This document shows, piece by piece, positions 23,532-32,864 of a stretch of 64,000 nucleotides of DNA (the stretch's first letter is position 1; each line of letters begins with the position of its first letter). The notes beneath the pieces are model-generated. The model saw only the letters and a list, made by a program, of their open reading frames with translations, was not told the origin of the DNA and did no database searches. The stretch is taken from contig NZ_AP023247.1 in assembly GCF_016756535.1 (NCBI RefSeq), forward strand, positions 3,658,501 to 3,722,500. The letters run 5' to 3'. The position numbers were made by a program, and so were the translations under genes. This stretch comes from Mesorhizobium sp. 131-2-1. GTDB taxonomy: Bacteria; Pseudomonadota; Alphaproteobacteria; Rhizobiales; Rhizobiaceae.

Positions 23532-24689
23532 ATGCAGTTTCGCCTTTTTCCGCCCCTCGCTGGGCTTTGCCTGTTGCTGCTTTCCCTGATCCCGGCCAAC
23601 GCGCAACTTTTCGAAACCAAGGCGGCCCAGGCCTTCATGATCGATGCCGACACCGGCACCGTGCTGTTCGCCAAGGATGCCGACAAGCCGATCCCGCCGG
23701 CCTCGATGGCCAAGCTGATGACGATGGAAGTGGTCTTCAACGCCATCAAGTCCGGCCGCATGACGCTCAACGACACCTTCGTGGTCAGCGAGAACGCCTG
23801 GCGCACCGGCGGCGCGCCGTCCGGCACGTCGACCATGTTCGCCAAGCTCAAATCGGCGGTTCGCGTCGAGGACCTGATCCTGGGCGTGACGGTGCAGGCC
23901 GCCAATGACGGCTGCATCGTGCTGGCCGAAGGCATGGCCGGCTCGGAGGCCAATTTCGCAGCGCAGATGACCGAGCGCGCCCGCGAGCTCGGCCTGCAGA
24001 AATCGACCTTCGTCAACGCCACCGGCCTGCCGGCAGACGGCCAGCGGACGACCGTTCGGGAGCTTGCGCAGCTCGCGCTGCATATCTGGCGCGACTACCC
24101 CGATTTCTATCGCTACTACGGCCAAGCGGATTTCACCTGGAACAAGATCACCCAGAAGAATCGAAACCCGCTATTGGCCATGGGCATCGAGGCTGATGGC
24201 TTCGTCGCCGGCATGAGCGAGGGCGCGGGCTTCGGCATCGTCGGCTCGGTCAGCCACAACGGTACCCGCGTCATCGTCGCGATGAGCGGGCTGGCAAGCG
24301 ATCGCGAACGCTCCGAGGAGGCGCGCAAGCTGCTCGACTGGGGTGTGCGTTCGTTCCAGAAGACCGAGATCTTCGCCAAGGACGAGGTGGTCGGCGAGGC
24401 CCAGGTGTTCGGTGGCGCCAAATCCGGCGTGGCGCTGAAGGCGAAGGGACCGATCGATATCTTCCTGCCAATCGCCAACCGCGACAAGCTGACCGCAAGA
24501 ATCGTCTATGATGGGCCGGTCTCGGCGCCGGTGGAGGAGGGGCAGCCGGTCGGCAAGCTGCGCGTCTGGATCGGCGACACGTTGAGCCAGGAGACGCCGC
24601 TGTTCGCCGCCGAAACGGTCGGCGTCGGCACGCTGCCGCAGCGCGCGCTCGATGCCGCCAAGGAACTGGCCGTCGGCTGGCTGCGTTAG
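23532..24689 (+). CDS. D-alanyl-D-alanine carboxypeptidase family protein with altered active-site motifs
   Basis: The 385-residue exported penicillin-binding protein has a signal peptide (1-24), a transpeptidase-like domain and a C-terminal PBP5-type beta domain (about 277-370). Motif 1 is intact (S58-M-A-K61). The S-x-N position reads A123-A-N125 and the K-T-G position reads V225-A-G227. Loss of both the serine of motif 2 and the lysine of motif 3 would be expected to cripple DD-carboxypeptidase activity, so this may be a substrate-binding or regulatory homologue. It lies between rlpA and tmk on the same strand. Confidence 0.85.
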   Translation: MQFRLFPPLAGLCLLLLSLIPANAQLFETKAAQAFMIDADTGTVLFAKDADKPIPPASMAKLMTMEVVFNAIKSGRMTLNDTFVVSENAWRTGGAPSGTSTMFAKLKSAVRVEDLILGVTVQAANDGCIVLAEGMAGSEANFAAQMTERARELGLQKSTFVNATGLPADGQRTTVRELAQLALHIWRDYPDFYRYYGQADFTWNKITQKNRNPLLAMGIEADGFVAGMSEGAGFGIVGSVSHNGTRVIVAMSGLASDRERSEEARKLLDWGVRSFQKTEIFAKDEVVGEAQVFGGAKSGVALKAKGPIDIFLPIANRDKLTARIVYDGPVSAPVEEGQPVGKLRVWIGDTLSQETPLFAAETVGVGTLPQRALDAAKELAVGWLR

Positions 24690-24774
24690 AGCAATTCCAG
24701 GAAAAGTGTGAAACGGTTTTCGGTCGGGAATTGCGTCAAAACAACGAGATAGAGCGGTTCGGCGTTTCCGTGAA
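24688..24774. repeat. Mesorhizobium-type intergenic repeat (RIME-like)
   Basis: The segment begins AGAGCAATTCC, has an inner inverted pair GCAATTCC (24691-24698) / GGAATTGC (24727-24734), and continues AGAGCGGTTCGGCGTTTCCG. This sequence pattern is one I recognise as very frequent between genes in Mesorhizobium and related genomes. It fills the gap before tmk. Confidence 0.6.
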
Positions 24775-24852
24775 ATGATGAGCCCCTCTGGCGTGGACCT
24801 TTTCTCAGACGAGGGCTATGACAGCGTCCAGCACGGGCAGAGGCTTTTTCCG

Positions 24853-25527
24853 GTGACGAGCGGATTTTTCATCACCTTCGAAGGCGGCGAGGGGGCAGGC
24901 AAGTCGACGCAGATCGAGCGGCTGGCAAAGCGCATGCGCGCCAAGAAGTATGACGTCCTCGTCACCCGCGAGCCCGGCGGCTCGCCGGGCGCCGAGGCGG
25001 TGCGGCATGTGCTGCTTTCCGGTGCCGCCGAGCCCTTCGGCCCCAAGATGGAAGCGCTGCTATTCGCAGCCGCGCGCTCCGACCATGTCGAGCAGGTCAT
25101 CCGGCCGGCGGTCGAGCGCGGCTCGATCGTGCTCTGCGACCGCTTCATCGATTCCTCGCGCGTCTACCAGGGTGTCACCGGCGGTCTCGATCCGGCCTTC
25201 ATGGAGACGCTGGAGGCGGTCGCCATCAACGGCATGGTGCCCGACATGACGCTGATCTTCGACATCGATCCCGCCGAGGGCCTGCGCCGCGCCACCGCCC
25301 GCCGCGGCGCCGATGACGGCCCTGACCGCTTCGAGAAGGAAACGCTCGATATCCATCGCCGCCGCCGCGAGGCCTTTCTTGCTATCGCTGAGGCCGAGCC
25401 GGAGCGCTGCATCGTCATCGACGCCTCCGCCGACCCCGACACGGTCGAGAACATCGTCACCGCCGCCGTCTTCGCGGCGCTGGAGACGATGACGCCGGCC
25501 GAGAAGCGGCAGACGGCGCCGGCATGA
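24853..25527 (+). CDS. tmk: thymidylate kinase
   Basis: From GTG 24853 the protein has 224 residues, normal for bacterial TMP kinase, and opens directly into the P-loop [11 protein letters not shown]. The D-R-F/x substrate motif appears as L-C-D-R-F-I-D-S-S, and the lid contains several arginines (R-R-A-T-A-R-R-G-A). It phosphorylates dTMP to dTDP. An ATG at 24775 would add 26 residues that begin right at the end of the intergenic repeat, so the shorter form is preferred. It overlaps holB by four bases. Confidence 0.93.
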   Translation: MTSGFFITFEGGEGAGKSTQIERLAKRMRAKKYDVLVTREPGGSPGAEAVRHVLLSGAAEPFGPKMEALLFAAARSDHVEQVIRPAVERGSIVLCDRFIDSSRVYQGVTGGLDPAFMETLEAVAINGMVPDMTLIFDIDPAEGLRRATARRGADDGPDRFEKETLDIHRRRREAFLAIAEAEPERCIVIDASADPDTVENIVTAAVFAALETMTPAEKRQTAPA

Positions 25528-26579
25528 TCTTCGAACGCATCGCCCCCGAGCAGCACGACACGCTGGACGGCGTGCCGGAGCCGTCCGAGACGGCTCGCCT
25601 GGTCGGCCACCATCAGGCGGCATCCATGTTTGCCGCCGCCTACCGCTCCGGCAAGCTGCCGCACGCGCTGATCCTCGCCGGGCCGGTCGGCATCGGCAAG
25701 GCGACGCTCGCCTTCCACCTTGCGCATCATCTCCTGAAGCATCCGGCCTTCGAGCGGGCGCCGGACGCGATCGCCCAGCCGGACCCGGCCTCATCGTTGT
25801 TCCGCCAGATCGCCACTGGGGCGCATCCTTCGGTGCTGCACCTGACCCGGCCGGTCAACGACAAGACCAAGAGCTTCAAGACGGTCGTCACCGTGGACGA
25901 GATCCGCAAGGTCAGCCGCTTCCTGTCGATGACCTCGCACGACGGCAGCTACCGCATCGTTATCGTCGACCCGGCCGACGACATGAACACCAATGCCGCC
26001 AATGCCTTGCTGAAGAATCTGGAGGAGCCGCCGGCGCGCACGCTGTTCATCCTCATCGTGCATGCGCCGGGAAGCCTTTTGCCGACCATCCGCTCGCGCT
26101 GCCAGATGGTGCGGCTGACGCCGCTTGGCGACGAGGAGCTGATGACGGTTCTGCAGGGCATCGAGCCGCCGCCACCCGAGGAGCCGGCCGCGCGCGCGGC
26201 ACTTGCGGAGCGGGCAGGGGGCAGTGCCCGCAACGCGATCCTTCTGACCCAATATGGCGGGCTGGAGATCGCGGCCGCGCTTGACACCCTGGTCGCCGCG
26301 ACGAAGAAGGATGTCGCCGGCGCCCACCGGCTTGCCGAGGCGGTCGCCGGCCGCGACCAGGCAATCCAGTTCGACATCTTCAACCGCCACGCGCTCGACC
26401 TCTTGTCATCGGGCGCCAGCGAAGCGGCTCTCGCCGGCGATCTGGCGCGGGCCAAGGCGCTGTCCGAAGCTTGGCAGGAAGCGCAGAACGCTATATCTGA
26501 CACCGAGACCTACAATCTCGACAAGAAGCAGCACGCCCTGACCATGATCGAGCGCCTGAATTCTGCGATGCGAATGTGA
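25524..26579 (+). CDS. holB: DNA polymerase III subunit delta'
   Basis: The 351-residue clamp-loader subunit has a P-loop G-P-V-G-I-G-K-A-T near residues 53-61 and the conserved [14 protein letters not shown] sensor region. It is followed by the arginine-containing I-R-S-R-C-Q segment typical of the delta' family. It works with DnaX and HolA to load the sliding clamp. It is translationally coupled to tmk (ATGA), an arrangement conserved in many bacteria. Confidence 0.93.
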   Translation: MIFERIAPEQHDTLDGVPEPSETARLVGHHQAASMFAAAYRSGKLPHALILAGPVGIGKATLAFHLAHHLLKHPAFERAPDAIAQPDPASSLFRQIATGAHPSVLHLTRPVNDKTKSFKTVVTVDEIRKVSRFLSMTSHDGSYRIVIVDPADDMNTNAANALLKNLEEPPARTLFILIVHAPGSLLPTIRSRCQMVRLTPLGDEELMTVLQGIEPPPPEEPAARAALAERAGGSARNAILLTQYGGLEIAAALDTLVAATKKDVAGAHRLAEAVAGRDQAIQFDIFNRHALDLLSSGASEAALAGDLARAKALSEAWQEAQNAISDTETYNLDKKQHALTMIERLNSAMRM

Positions 26580-26588
26580 CGGTTCTTT

Positions 26589-26641
26589 TGGTGCATGCCG
26601 TTGCCCCAAAACCGGGCCCCACTTTTGGGCGGCATGCACCA
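26589..26641. repeat. palindromic intergenic repeat
   Basis: TGGTGCATGCCG (26589-26600) and CGGCATGCACCA (26630-26641) are exact inverted copies enclosing CCCCAAAACC and ACTTTTGGG. This type of element, GCATG-(C/T)CG with an inner CCCAAAA/TTTTGGG pair, is common between genes in Mesorhizobium. It may form a hairpin and stop holB transcripts. Confidence 0.65.
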
Positions 26642-26719
26642 GCCTCGGGATGGCAATCGCCGCCCTGATGCGATATCCACCGCCACAACTCACATTCAGA
26701 CATTCATGACGGTTCTTTC

Positions 26720-28270
26720 ATGTCACGCGACACGTTCTACATCACGACGGCGATTTCCTACCCGAACGGCAAGCCGCATATCGGCCATGCCTATGAGCTG
26801 ATCGCCACCGACGCGCTTGCCCGCTTCCAGCGGCTCGACGGCAAGCAAGTCTTCTTCCTCACCGGAACAGACGAGCACGGCATCAAGATGCTGCAGACGG
26901 CGCGCAAGGACGGTATTTCGCCGCGCGAGCTGGCCGACCGCAACTCGGTCGAGTTCAGGCGCATGGCCACGGCGCTCAACGCCTCCAACGACGATTTCAT
27001 CCGCACCACCGAGGAGCGCCACTACGCGTCCTCGCAGGCGATCTGGAAGGCCATGGCCGCCAATGGCGACATCTACAAGGGCGGCTATGCCGGCTGGTAT
27101 TCGGTGCGCGACGAAGCCTATTACGGCGAGGAAGAGACCGAGCTCCGCCCCGACAACGTCCGCTATGGACCGCAGGGGACGCCCGTCGAATGGGTCGAGG
27201 AAGAGAGCTATTTCTTCCGGCTTTCGGCCTATCAGGACAAGCTCATAGCGCTCTACGAAAGCCAGCCGGACTTCATCGGCCCGGCCGAGCGACGCAACGA
27301 GGTGATGAGCTTCGTCAAGTCGGGGCTGAAGGATCTATCGGTCTCACGCACCACTTTCGACTGGGGCGTGCCGGTTCCCGGCGACGAGAAGCATGTGATG
27401 TATGTGTGGGTCGACGCGCTGACAAACTACATCACCGGGATCGGCTATCCCGATGAAAACGCTGAGAATTGGAAGTTCTGGCCGGCCGATGCGCACATCA
27501 TCGGCAAGGACATCGTGCGCTTCCACGCCGTCTACTGGCCGGCCTTCCTGATGTCGGCGGGGATCCCGCTGCCCAAGCGCGTCTTCGGCCATGGCTTCCT
27601 GTTCAACCGCGGCGAGAAGATGTCTAAGTCGGTCGGCAACGTCATCGACCCGTTCACCATGGTGGAGCACTACGGCGTCGACCAGGTGCGCTATTTCTTC
27701 CTGCGCGAGGTGCCGTTCGGCCAGGACGGCAACTACAGCCACGAAGCGATCGTCAACCGCACCAACGCGGATCTCGCCAACGGGCTCGGCAATCTGGCGC
27801 AGCGCTCGCTGTCGATGATCGCCAAGAACTGCGGCGGCGTGGTGCCGAAGCGCGGTGAATTGACGGAGGCCGACGGGGCCATCCTCGATCAGGCGGTGGA
27901 AGCGCTGGCGACGGCACGCAAAGCGATGGCGGAGCAGGGCATCCATCTGGCGCTGGCGGCGATCTTCGGCGTGGTGGCGGAAGCCGATCGCTACTTCGCC
28001 TCGCAGGAGCCCTGGGCGCTGCGGAAGACCGATCCTGTGCGCATGGAGACGGTGCTGTGGACGACCGCCGAGATCGTGCGTCGCGTGGCACTGCTGAGCC
28101 AGCCCTACATTCCAGGTTCGGCGGCAAAGCTGCTCGATCTGCTCGCGGTGCCGGCGGACAAGCGCGATTTCGAGCATGTCCATGCCGACCATGCGCTCGT
28201 GCCGGGCACGGCCCTGCCGGCGCCCGAGGGCGTGTTCCCGCGATATGTCGAGCAGGATGCCAAAGCCTGA
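26720..28270 (+). CDS. metG: methionyl-tRNA synthetase
   Basis: The 516-residue class I aminoacyl-tRNA synthetase has the HIGH-type signature P-H-I-G-H at about residues 17-21, the [10 protein letters not shown] segment and K-M-S-K-S at about 300-304. It lacks the C-terminal tRNA-binding domain found in E. coli MetG, as is usual for this shorter alphaproteobacterial form. It charges tRNA-Met. Its stop shares one base with the tatD start. Confidence 0.96.
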   Translation: MSRDTFYITTAISYPNGKPHIGHAYELIATDALARFQRLDGKQVFFLTGTDEHGIKMLQTARKDGISPRELADRNSVEFRRMATALNASNDDFIRTTEERHYASSQAIWKAMAANGDIYKGGYAGWYSVRDEAYYGEEETELRPDNVRYGPQGTPVEWVEEESYFFRLSAYQDKLIALYESQPDFIGPAERRNEVMSFVKSGLKDLSVSRTTFDWGVPVPGDEKHVMYVWVDALTNYITGIGYPDENAENWKFWPADAHIIGKDIVRFHAVYWPAFLMSAGIPLPKRVFGHGFLFNRGEKMSKSVGNVIDPFTMVEHYGVDQVRYFFLREVPFGQDGNYSHEAIVNRTNADLANGLGNLAQRSLSMIAKNCGGVVPKRGELTEADGAILDQAVEALATARKAMAEQGIHLALAAIFGVVAEADRYFASQEPWALRKTDPVRMETVLWTTAEIVRRVALLSQPYIPGSAAKLLDLLAVPADKRDFEHVHADHALVPGTALPAPEGVFPRYVEQDAKA

Positions 28271-29064
28271 TGCTTGTCGACAGTCACTGCCATCTCGACT
28301 TTCCGGACTTCGCCGAGGAGCGGGCGGCCATCGTCGCTCGCGCCCTGGCGGCCGGGATCGGCCGCATGGTGACGATCTCGACACGCGTGAGGCGATTTCA
28401 GCAAATACTTGAAATCGCTGAGAATTTTAATGAAGTCTACTGCTCGGTCGGCACCCATCCGCACAATGCGGCGGAAGAGCTCGACGTGACGGCCGACGAG
28501 CTGGTGCGGCTTTCCGCGCACCCCAAAGTGGTGGCGATCGGCGAGGCCGGGCTCGACTATTTCTACGATCGCGCGCCTCGCGATGCGCAGGCGCAAGGCT
28601 TCCGCACCCACATCACCGCCGCGCGCCAGACCGGCCTGCCGCTGGTCATCCATTCGCGCGATGCCGACGACGACATGGCCGCGATCCTCGAGGACGAAAC
28701 AGGGAAGGGCGCCTTCCCCTTCATTCTGCACTGTTTTTCGTCCGGGCGCAGGCTGGCGGAGGTCGGCGTCGCGCTTGGCGGCTATGTCTCGTTCTCTGGC
28801 ATCCTGACCTTCAAGAACTCGACCGAATTGCGCGCCATCGCAGCCAGCGTGCCACGTGACCGGCTGCTGGTCGAAACCGACGCGCCATATCTTGCGCCGA
28901 TCCCGTTTCGCGGCAAGCGCAACGAGCCGGCCTATGTCGCCAACACCGCCAAGGTGCTGGCCGAGACGATCGGCGTCAGCGAGGCCGAGATCGCCGACAT
29001 CACCACCGACAATGTCTTCCGGCTGTTCCGGAAGATGCCGCGTCCCGATGCGCCGGGCGCCTGA
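28270..29064 (+). CDS. tatD: TatD-family metal-dependent DNase/hydrolase
   Basis: 264 residues from ATG 28270. Metal ligands are visible in D-S-H-C-H-L-D at the N-terminus, E-A-G-L-D-Y, V-I-H-S-R-D and E-T-D-A-P-Y, which is the complete TatD set. The family removes nucleotides or acts as 3'-5' exonuclease and D-aminoacyl hydrolase; the biological role is often uncertain. It lies between metG and a PhnP-like hydrolase, a standard gene order. Confidence 0.92.
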   Translation: MLVDSHCHLDFPDFAEERAAIVARALAAGIGRMVTISTRVRRFQQILEIAENFNEVYCSVGTHPHNAAEELDVTADELVRLSAHPKVVAIGEAGLDYFYDRAPRDAQAQGFRTHITAARQTGLPLVIHSRDADDDMAAILEDETGKGAFPFILHCFSSGRRLAEVGVALGGYVSFSGILTFKNSTELRAIAASVPRDRLLVETDAPYLAPIPFRGKRNEPAYVANTAKVLAETIGVSEAEIADITTDNVFRLFRKMPRPDAPGA

Positions 29065-29067
29065 GGC

Positions 29068-29886
29068 ATGAGCGACCGGCTGCGCCTCACCATCCTCGGC
29101 TGCGGCTCGTCGCCCGGCACGCCGCGCATCACCGGCGACTGGGGCAATTGTGACCCGGCCAACCCCAGGAACCGGCGCATGCGCGCCGCCGCATTGGTCG
29201 AGCGGATCGCGGCGAACGGCGCCCGTACGACGGTCGTCATCGACACCGGGCCGGATTTTCGCGAGCAGATGCTGCTGGCATCGGTCAAGCGCATCGACGC
29301 TGTCGTCTACACGCATCCGCATGCCGACCATATCCACGGCATCGACGACCTGCGCGGCTATGTGCTGGAACAGCGCCACCTGATCGACATCCATGCCGAC
29401 CAGCCGACGATGCAGCGCCTGCAAGAAGCGTTCGGCTATTGCTTCGAAACGCCGCCGGGCAGTTCCTATCCGCCGATCGTCAGGCCGCATCTCATCGACC
29501 ACGCCAGGCCGGTGGTGATCGAAGGCGAGGGGGGTCCCCTCGCCCTCGAGCCGCTGCCGCAGATCCACGGCGACATCATTTCGCTCGGTTTCCGCGCCGG
29601 GGCGCTCGCCTACTGCCCTGACATCAGCGACTTTCCGGACGCCAGTGTGGAGCGCCTGCGCGGCCTGGAGATGCTGGTGATTGACGCGCTGCAGTACAAC
29701 ACCCATCCGAGCCATTTGTCGCTCGGCCAGGCGCTCGGCTGGATCGAGACGCTGGCACCGAAAAACGCCGTGCTGACGCACATGCATGTGCCGCTCGACT
29801 ATGCCAAGGTGATGGCCGAGACGCCGGATCACATCGTGCCGGCCTATGACGGCATGGTGATAGAAATTCCTTATGAATCAGAATGA
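29068..29886 (+). CDS. PhnP-like metallo-beta-lactamase-fold hydrolase
   Basis: The 272-residue protein has the metal site T-H-P-H-A-D-H-I-H-G (H83, H85, D87, H88), a distal D-I-S-D and the C-terminal T-H-M-H. It groups with PhnP/RNase Z-like phosphodiesterases, which hydrolyse cyclic phosphates. The conserved position after tatD in alphaproteobacteria suggests a housekeeping rather than phosphonate role. Starts three bases after the tatD stop. Confidence 0.88.
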   Translation: MSDRLRLTILGCGSSPGTPRITGDWGNCDPANPRNRRMRAAALVERIAANGARTTVVIDTGPDFREQMLLASVKRIDAVVYTHPHADHIHGIDDLRGYVLEQRHLIDIHADQPTMQRLQEAFGYCFETPPGSSYPPIVRPHLIDHARPVVIEGEGGPLALEPLPQIHGDIISLGFRAGALAYCPDISDFPDASVERLRGLEMLVIDALQYNTHPSHLSLGQALGWIETLAPKNAVLTHMHVPLDYAKVMAETPDHIVPAYDGMVIEIPYESE

Positions 29887-29913
29887 TGGATCGAACTTCT
29901 CGCGAATTATGCC

Positions 29914-30678
29914 ATGAGATCGTTCACGCTGAGTGGAGATCGGGGAAACCTGCTCTATCATAACATTCCAGGTGTCGGCGTTCCGCTGATATTCATCCAC
30001 GGCCTCGGCTGCGCCTCTTCCTGTGATTATCCACGGGTTGCTTGCGACCCTGCGCTGGCAGGCAGGCGCATGGTGCTGATTGACCTGCTTGGATTTGGTT
30101 TCAGCGACCGCCCGGCTGGCTTCGGCTACACGATCGACGACCATGCGCGAACCCTGGTGGAACTCCTAAGCGAGTTGGCCCCTGAAAGCCTGGATCTCTT
30201 CGGCCACAGCATGGGAGGTTCCGTGGCTATCGTTGCGGCAAGCCTGATTGGCGATCGCGTTCGGAACCTTGTGTTGAGCGAACCCAATCTGGATCCAGGC
30301 GGCGGCTTCTACAGCCGGAAAGTCGCGGCAATGAACGAGCGTGACTATGTGGCCTATGGCCACGAGGCTCTGGTGAGGACGTCCAAGTCGGACGGCGACG
30401 GTATCTGGGCGGCTTCCTTGTCGGTGAGCGCACCACATGCCGTGCACCGCGGAGCTATATCGCTCGTTGCCGGCGGCAAACCGGCCTGGCGTGAGTTGCT
30501 GCTTGGGATGGCAATGCCAAGGACGGTGATCTTCGGCGAAAACTCTCTGCCGGACGAAGACACGCAACGCCTGCCTCAGCAAGGCATCAACATCAGCGTC
30601 GTGCCGCAAGCTGGACATTCCATGGCCTGGGAGAACCCGGCCGGATTGGCGAATTCACTACGGGAAGCGCTGTCCTGA
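29914..30678 (+). CDS. alpha/beta hydrolase
   Basis: The 254-residue cytoplasmic hydrolase has oxyanion motif H-G-L-G (29-32), nucleophile elbow G-H-S-M-G-G with S99 and C-terminal catalytic H235 in A-G-H-S-M. The substrate is unknown. GC at third positions appears lower than in its neighbours, which could mean later acquisition, but this was judged by eye only. Confidence 0.85.
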   Translation: MRSFTLSGDRGNLLYHNIPGVGVPLIFIHGLGCASSCDYPRVACDPALAGRRMVLIDLLGFGFSDRPAGFGYTIDDHARTLVELLSELAPESLDLFGHSMGGSVAIVAASLIGDRVRNLVLSEPNLDPGGGFYSRKVAAMNERDYVAYGHEALVRTSKSDGDGIWAASLSVSAPHAVHRGAISLVAGGKPAWRELLLGMAMPRTVIFGENSLPDEDTQRLPQQGINISVVPQAGHSMAWENPAGLANSLREALS

Positions 30679-30717
30679 TGGCAGCCTCGCCATTGCCTGT
30701 CAGTTCCATAATCTATC

Positions 30718-31590
30718 TTATGCGACTTTTATACGATAGCTCAGGACTCGCTTGGCACCCGGCTCGATCAGCATCACGCCAGGTTTGTCGGCGAACTCGC
30801 CATCGAAATCGATCGGGCTTGCAAGGCCATGCCAGGGCTCGATGCACAGGAACGGGGCGCCTCCCGGCTTGGACCAGATGCCCAACTCATTGAAGCCGTG
30901 CCAGGATATTTCGATCGCCGGCCCGCGCTCGGCGGCATAGCGGACACTTGCGCTGGCTGGTTGATCCAGGATGACGGCATCATCGTCGAAGAGCTGCTCG
31001 GAAAGCGCAAGCGTCTTACCTTCGATCGGTGTGGGCCGGGCCGTTGGCAGCAGCAGACCATCCTTCAGGCGGCGGATCGGCGCAGGTTCGTTCTCGGCAA
31101 ACGTTAGCCGATAGGCTTCTTTGGGCAATTCCGGCAGTAGCGGCCAGTTGAAGGCAGGATGCGCGCCGACCGAAGCAGGCAGCACCTCATTGCCTGTGTT
31201 GGTGACCTCGAAGGTCACGCCGAGGCTGCGAGGACCGAGGCTGTAACGTATCGCCAGGCGAAAGGCGAATGGGTAGCGTGCGCGGCTTTCGGCATCGTCA
31301 GTCAGGATCAGCGTGCAGGAGGAAGGTCCCTGCTCCGCCCAGGCAAAGCGCCTGTCGCGGGCAAAGCCATGCTGCGTCATCGGATAGTTTTTGCCACGGT
31401 GGCGCAACTGGTCGCCTCTCAACCGGCCGACAATGGGAAACAGGACCGGCGAATGACGGCGCCAGGCGGGACCGGCTTGCCATAGGAACTCAATGCCTTC
31501 GGCGTTGCGCAACGAGACCAGTTCGGCCCCCTGCTGGACAATGGTCGCCGAGATGCCGTCACCGTGAAGTGTCAGGCTATCCTGTTCCAT
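30718..31590 (-). CDS. aldose 1-epimerase family protein (LacX-like)
   Basis: The 290-residue beta-sandwich protein has the galactose-mutarotase pattern G-A-E-L-V-S-L (20-26), P-I-V-G-R-L-R, N-Y-P-M-T-Q-H-G-F-A and the catalytic-type histidine in V-G-A-H-P-A-F-N-W. This subgroup acts on free or phosphorylated aldohexoses but its physiological sugar is not fixed. It is convergent with the alpha/beta hydrolase. Confidence 0.88.
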   Translation of the reverse strand: MEQDSLTLHGDGISATIVQQGAELVSLRNAEGIEFLWQAGPAWRRHSPVLFPIVGRLRGDQLRHRGKNYPMTQHGFARDRRFAWAEQGPSSCTLILTDDAESRARYPFAFRLAIRYSLGPRSLGVTFEVTNTGNEVLPASVGAHPAFNWPLLPELPKEAYRLTFAENEPAPIRRLKDGLLLPTARPTPIEGKTLALSEQLFDDDAVILDQPASASVRYAAERGPAIEISWHGFNELGIWSKPGGAPFLCIEPWHGLASPIDFDGEFADKPGVMLIEPGAKRVLSYRIKVA

Positions 31591-31723
31591 ACGTCCTCAC
31601 GGCTGGTTTGGTGCGGCTGGCAGGCTAGCAAAAGGCTTCGCGAACTCAAGGGCGGTGGCTGCGCGCCCCATGGGCTCCACTCCGATTTCGAATGCCATGG
31701 TGGGCGCCCATCGTTTCCGTCAT

Positions 31724-32500
31724 TCAGTGCGTGTCGCCCGTGATGCGCCGATGGATTCCGTCCAGGCTTTCAGCGAGTGCGCCGAACACATCACGCGCCG
31801 TGAGCTCGCGCAGAACCTGTTCGTTGATGCCGCCGCGTGTCGCATAGTCCTGCGCCAGATCCATGAAACCCGCATCCGGCGACGTCTCAGGCGCGGTCCC
31901 CAGCGCCTTGAAAAGCGAGGAGACGTAGTCGCGCGCGGTGCCCTCCCCGACGCCGTGGCTCGTCAGCCAGTTGTGGATGGTCTCGAGGTATTTGAAATAG
32001 CTGGCATAGGTCGCGGTGGCGACGCTCAAGGCGTCGAATTCGCCGGAATTTTCGACCTCGATCACCTTGCCCAGCCTGCCGAACAATGCCGCGGCGCCTG
32101 GATCAGGTGGACAGATGATCGTGGCGCCCAGCCGGTGCGCGATCATCGGCATGGGAAGCGCCTTCGTCAGGTGTCCGGCGGGCGCCGTCAAAGCCTTTAT
32201 GTCCTCGAGAGACAAGGTGGCGATCAGGCTGATGAGGCGATGGTCGGGTCGAAACCGCAATTCGCCGAGCACTTGACTGGCAATCTGCGGCCGCACCGCG
32301 AGCATGACAGTATCGCAATCATCGAGGACGGCCTGGTTGTCGCTGGCAACGCGCACATCCGGGTGGCGGGAAGCAAGGTTCGTCGCGATCTCTTCGTTGC
32401 GGGGCGAAAGCACAATTGAAACAGAGCTTTCCGCGAGGGACTTGAGCCCCGTGACGATTGCGGCGGTGAGCGCGCCTGTGCCGATAAAGCCGAGTTTCAT
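31724..32500 (-). CDS. divergent pyrroline-5-carboxylate reductase-like protein
   Basis: 258 residues from ATG 32500. The N-terminal Rossmann fold is clear (F-I-G-T-G-A-L-T-A-A-I, V-M-L-A-V-R-P-Q, and L-T-K-A-L-P-M-P). The C-terminal dimer/active-site domain lacks the usual S-G-S-G-P-A-Y and T-S-P-G-G-T-T motifs of ProC; it has G-V-G-E-G-T-A-R and T-R-G-G-I-N-E-Q instead. It is therefore a ProC-family oxidoreductase whose substrate may differ from pyrroline-5-carboxylate. Confidence 0.8.
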   Translation of the reverse strand: MKLGFIGTGALTAAIVTGLKSLAESSVSIVLSPRNEEIATNLASRHPDVRVASDNQAVLDDCDTVMLAVRPQIASQVLGELRFRPDHRLISLIATLSLEDIKALTAPAGHLTKALPMPMIAHRLGATIICPPDPGAAALFGRLGKVIEVENSGEFDALSVATATYASYFKYLETIHNWLTSHGVGEGTARDYVSSLFKALGTAPETSPDAGFMDLAQDYATRGGINEQVLRELTARDVFGALAESLDGIHRRITGDTH

Positions 32501-32574
32501 GAGACGTCCCGAGAGGTTGGTTAATGTGATGGCCGGCCGACCATAGTAGCAGGTGTGCCGGGTGGAAACGGCCA

Positions 32575-32808
32575 ATGGCCCGACGATCGCGGTCGGCCGC
32601 CTTCATCTCCGCCTGGAACGAGTTCATGTTCAGCTATGGGCTGATCAATGACGATGCGCGCCGCACGCTGACGCCGGGCATCATGATCTTTGCGTCAGAC
32701 CGACTTGAGGGCGCTGACCGCGGCTTCCGTGCCCGCGGTCGTGCCGCCATCGCCTACCTGCAGCGCTTCCTTGGTCGAGGGCTTGCGGCGGGAGTGGTCA
32801 AGGGGTGA
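32575..32808 (+). pseudogene. remnant of a sugar ABC transporter permease (MalG-like C-terminus)
   Basis: The frame begins with F-I-S-A-W-N-E-F-M-F, the EAA-loop-adjacent signature of carbohydrate ABC permeases, and ends with Y-L-Q-R-F-L-G-R-G-L-A-A-G-V-V-K-G, the usual C-terminus. Between them the frame is wrong: the expected A-L-T-A-A-S-V-P-A-V-V-P-P appears in another frame from about 32710. Two compensating indels have therefore occurred. The N-terminal two-thirds of the gene are absent, so this is a decayed relic, not a functional gene. Confidence 0.75.
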
Positions 32809-32822
32809 GCAGGATGGGGATG

Positions 32823-32850
32823 GGCCCGGCCGAGGTGCCTCGGCCAGGCC
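32823..32850 (-). terminator. GC-rich hairpin after the Bax-inhibitor gene
   Basis: GGCCGAGG (32828-32835) pairs with CCTCGGCC (32838-32845), extended outward by GGGCCC / GGCCC. It lies about 15 bases after the stop of the leftward gene. No T-run follows, so it may act as a Rho-independent-like pause or a plain palindrome. Confidence 0.45.
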
Positions 32851-32864
32851 CGGTGCCTAAAGGC

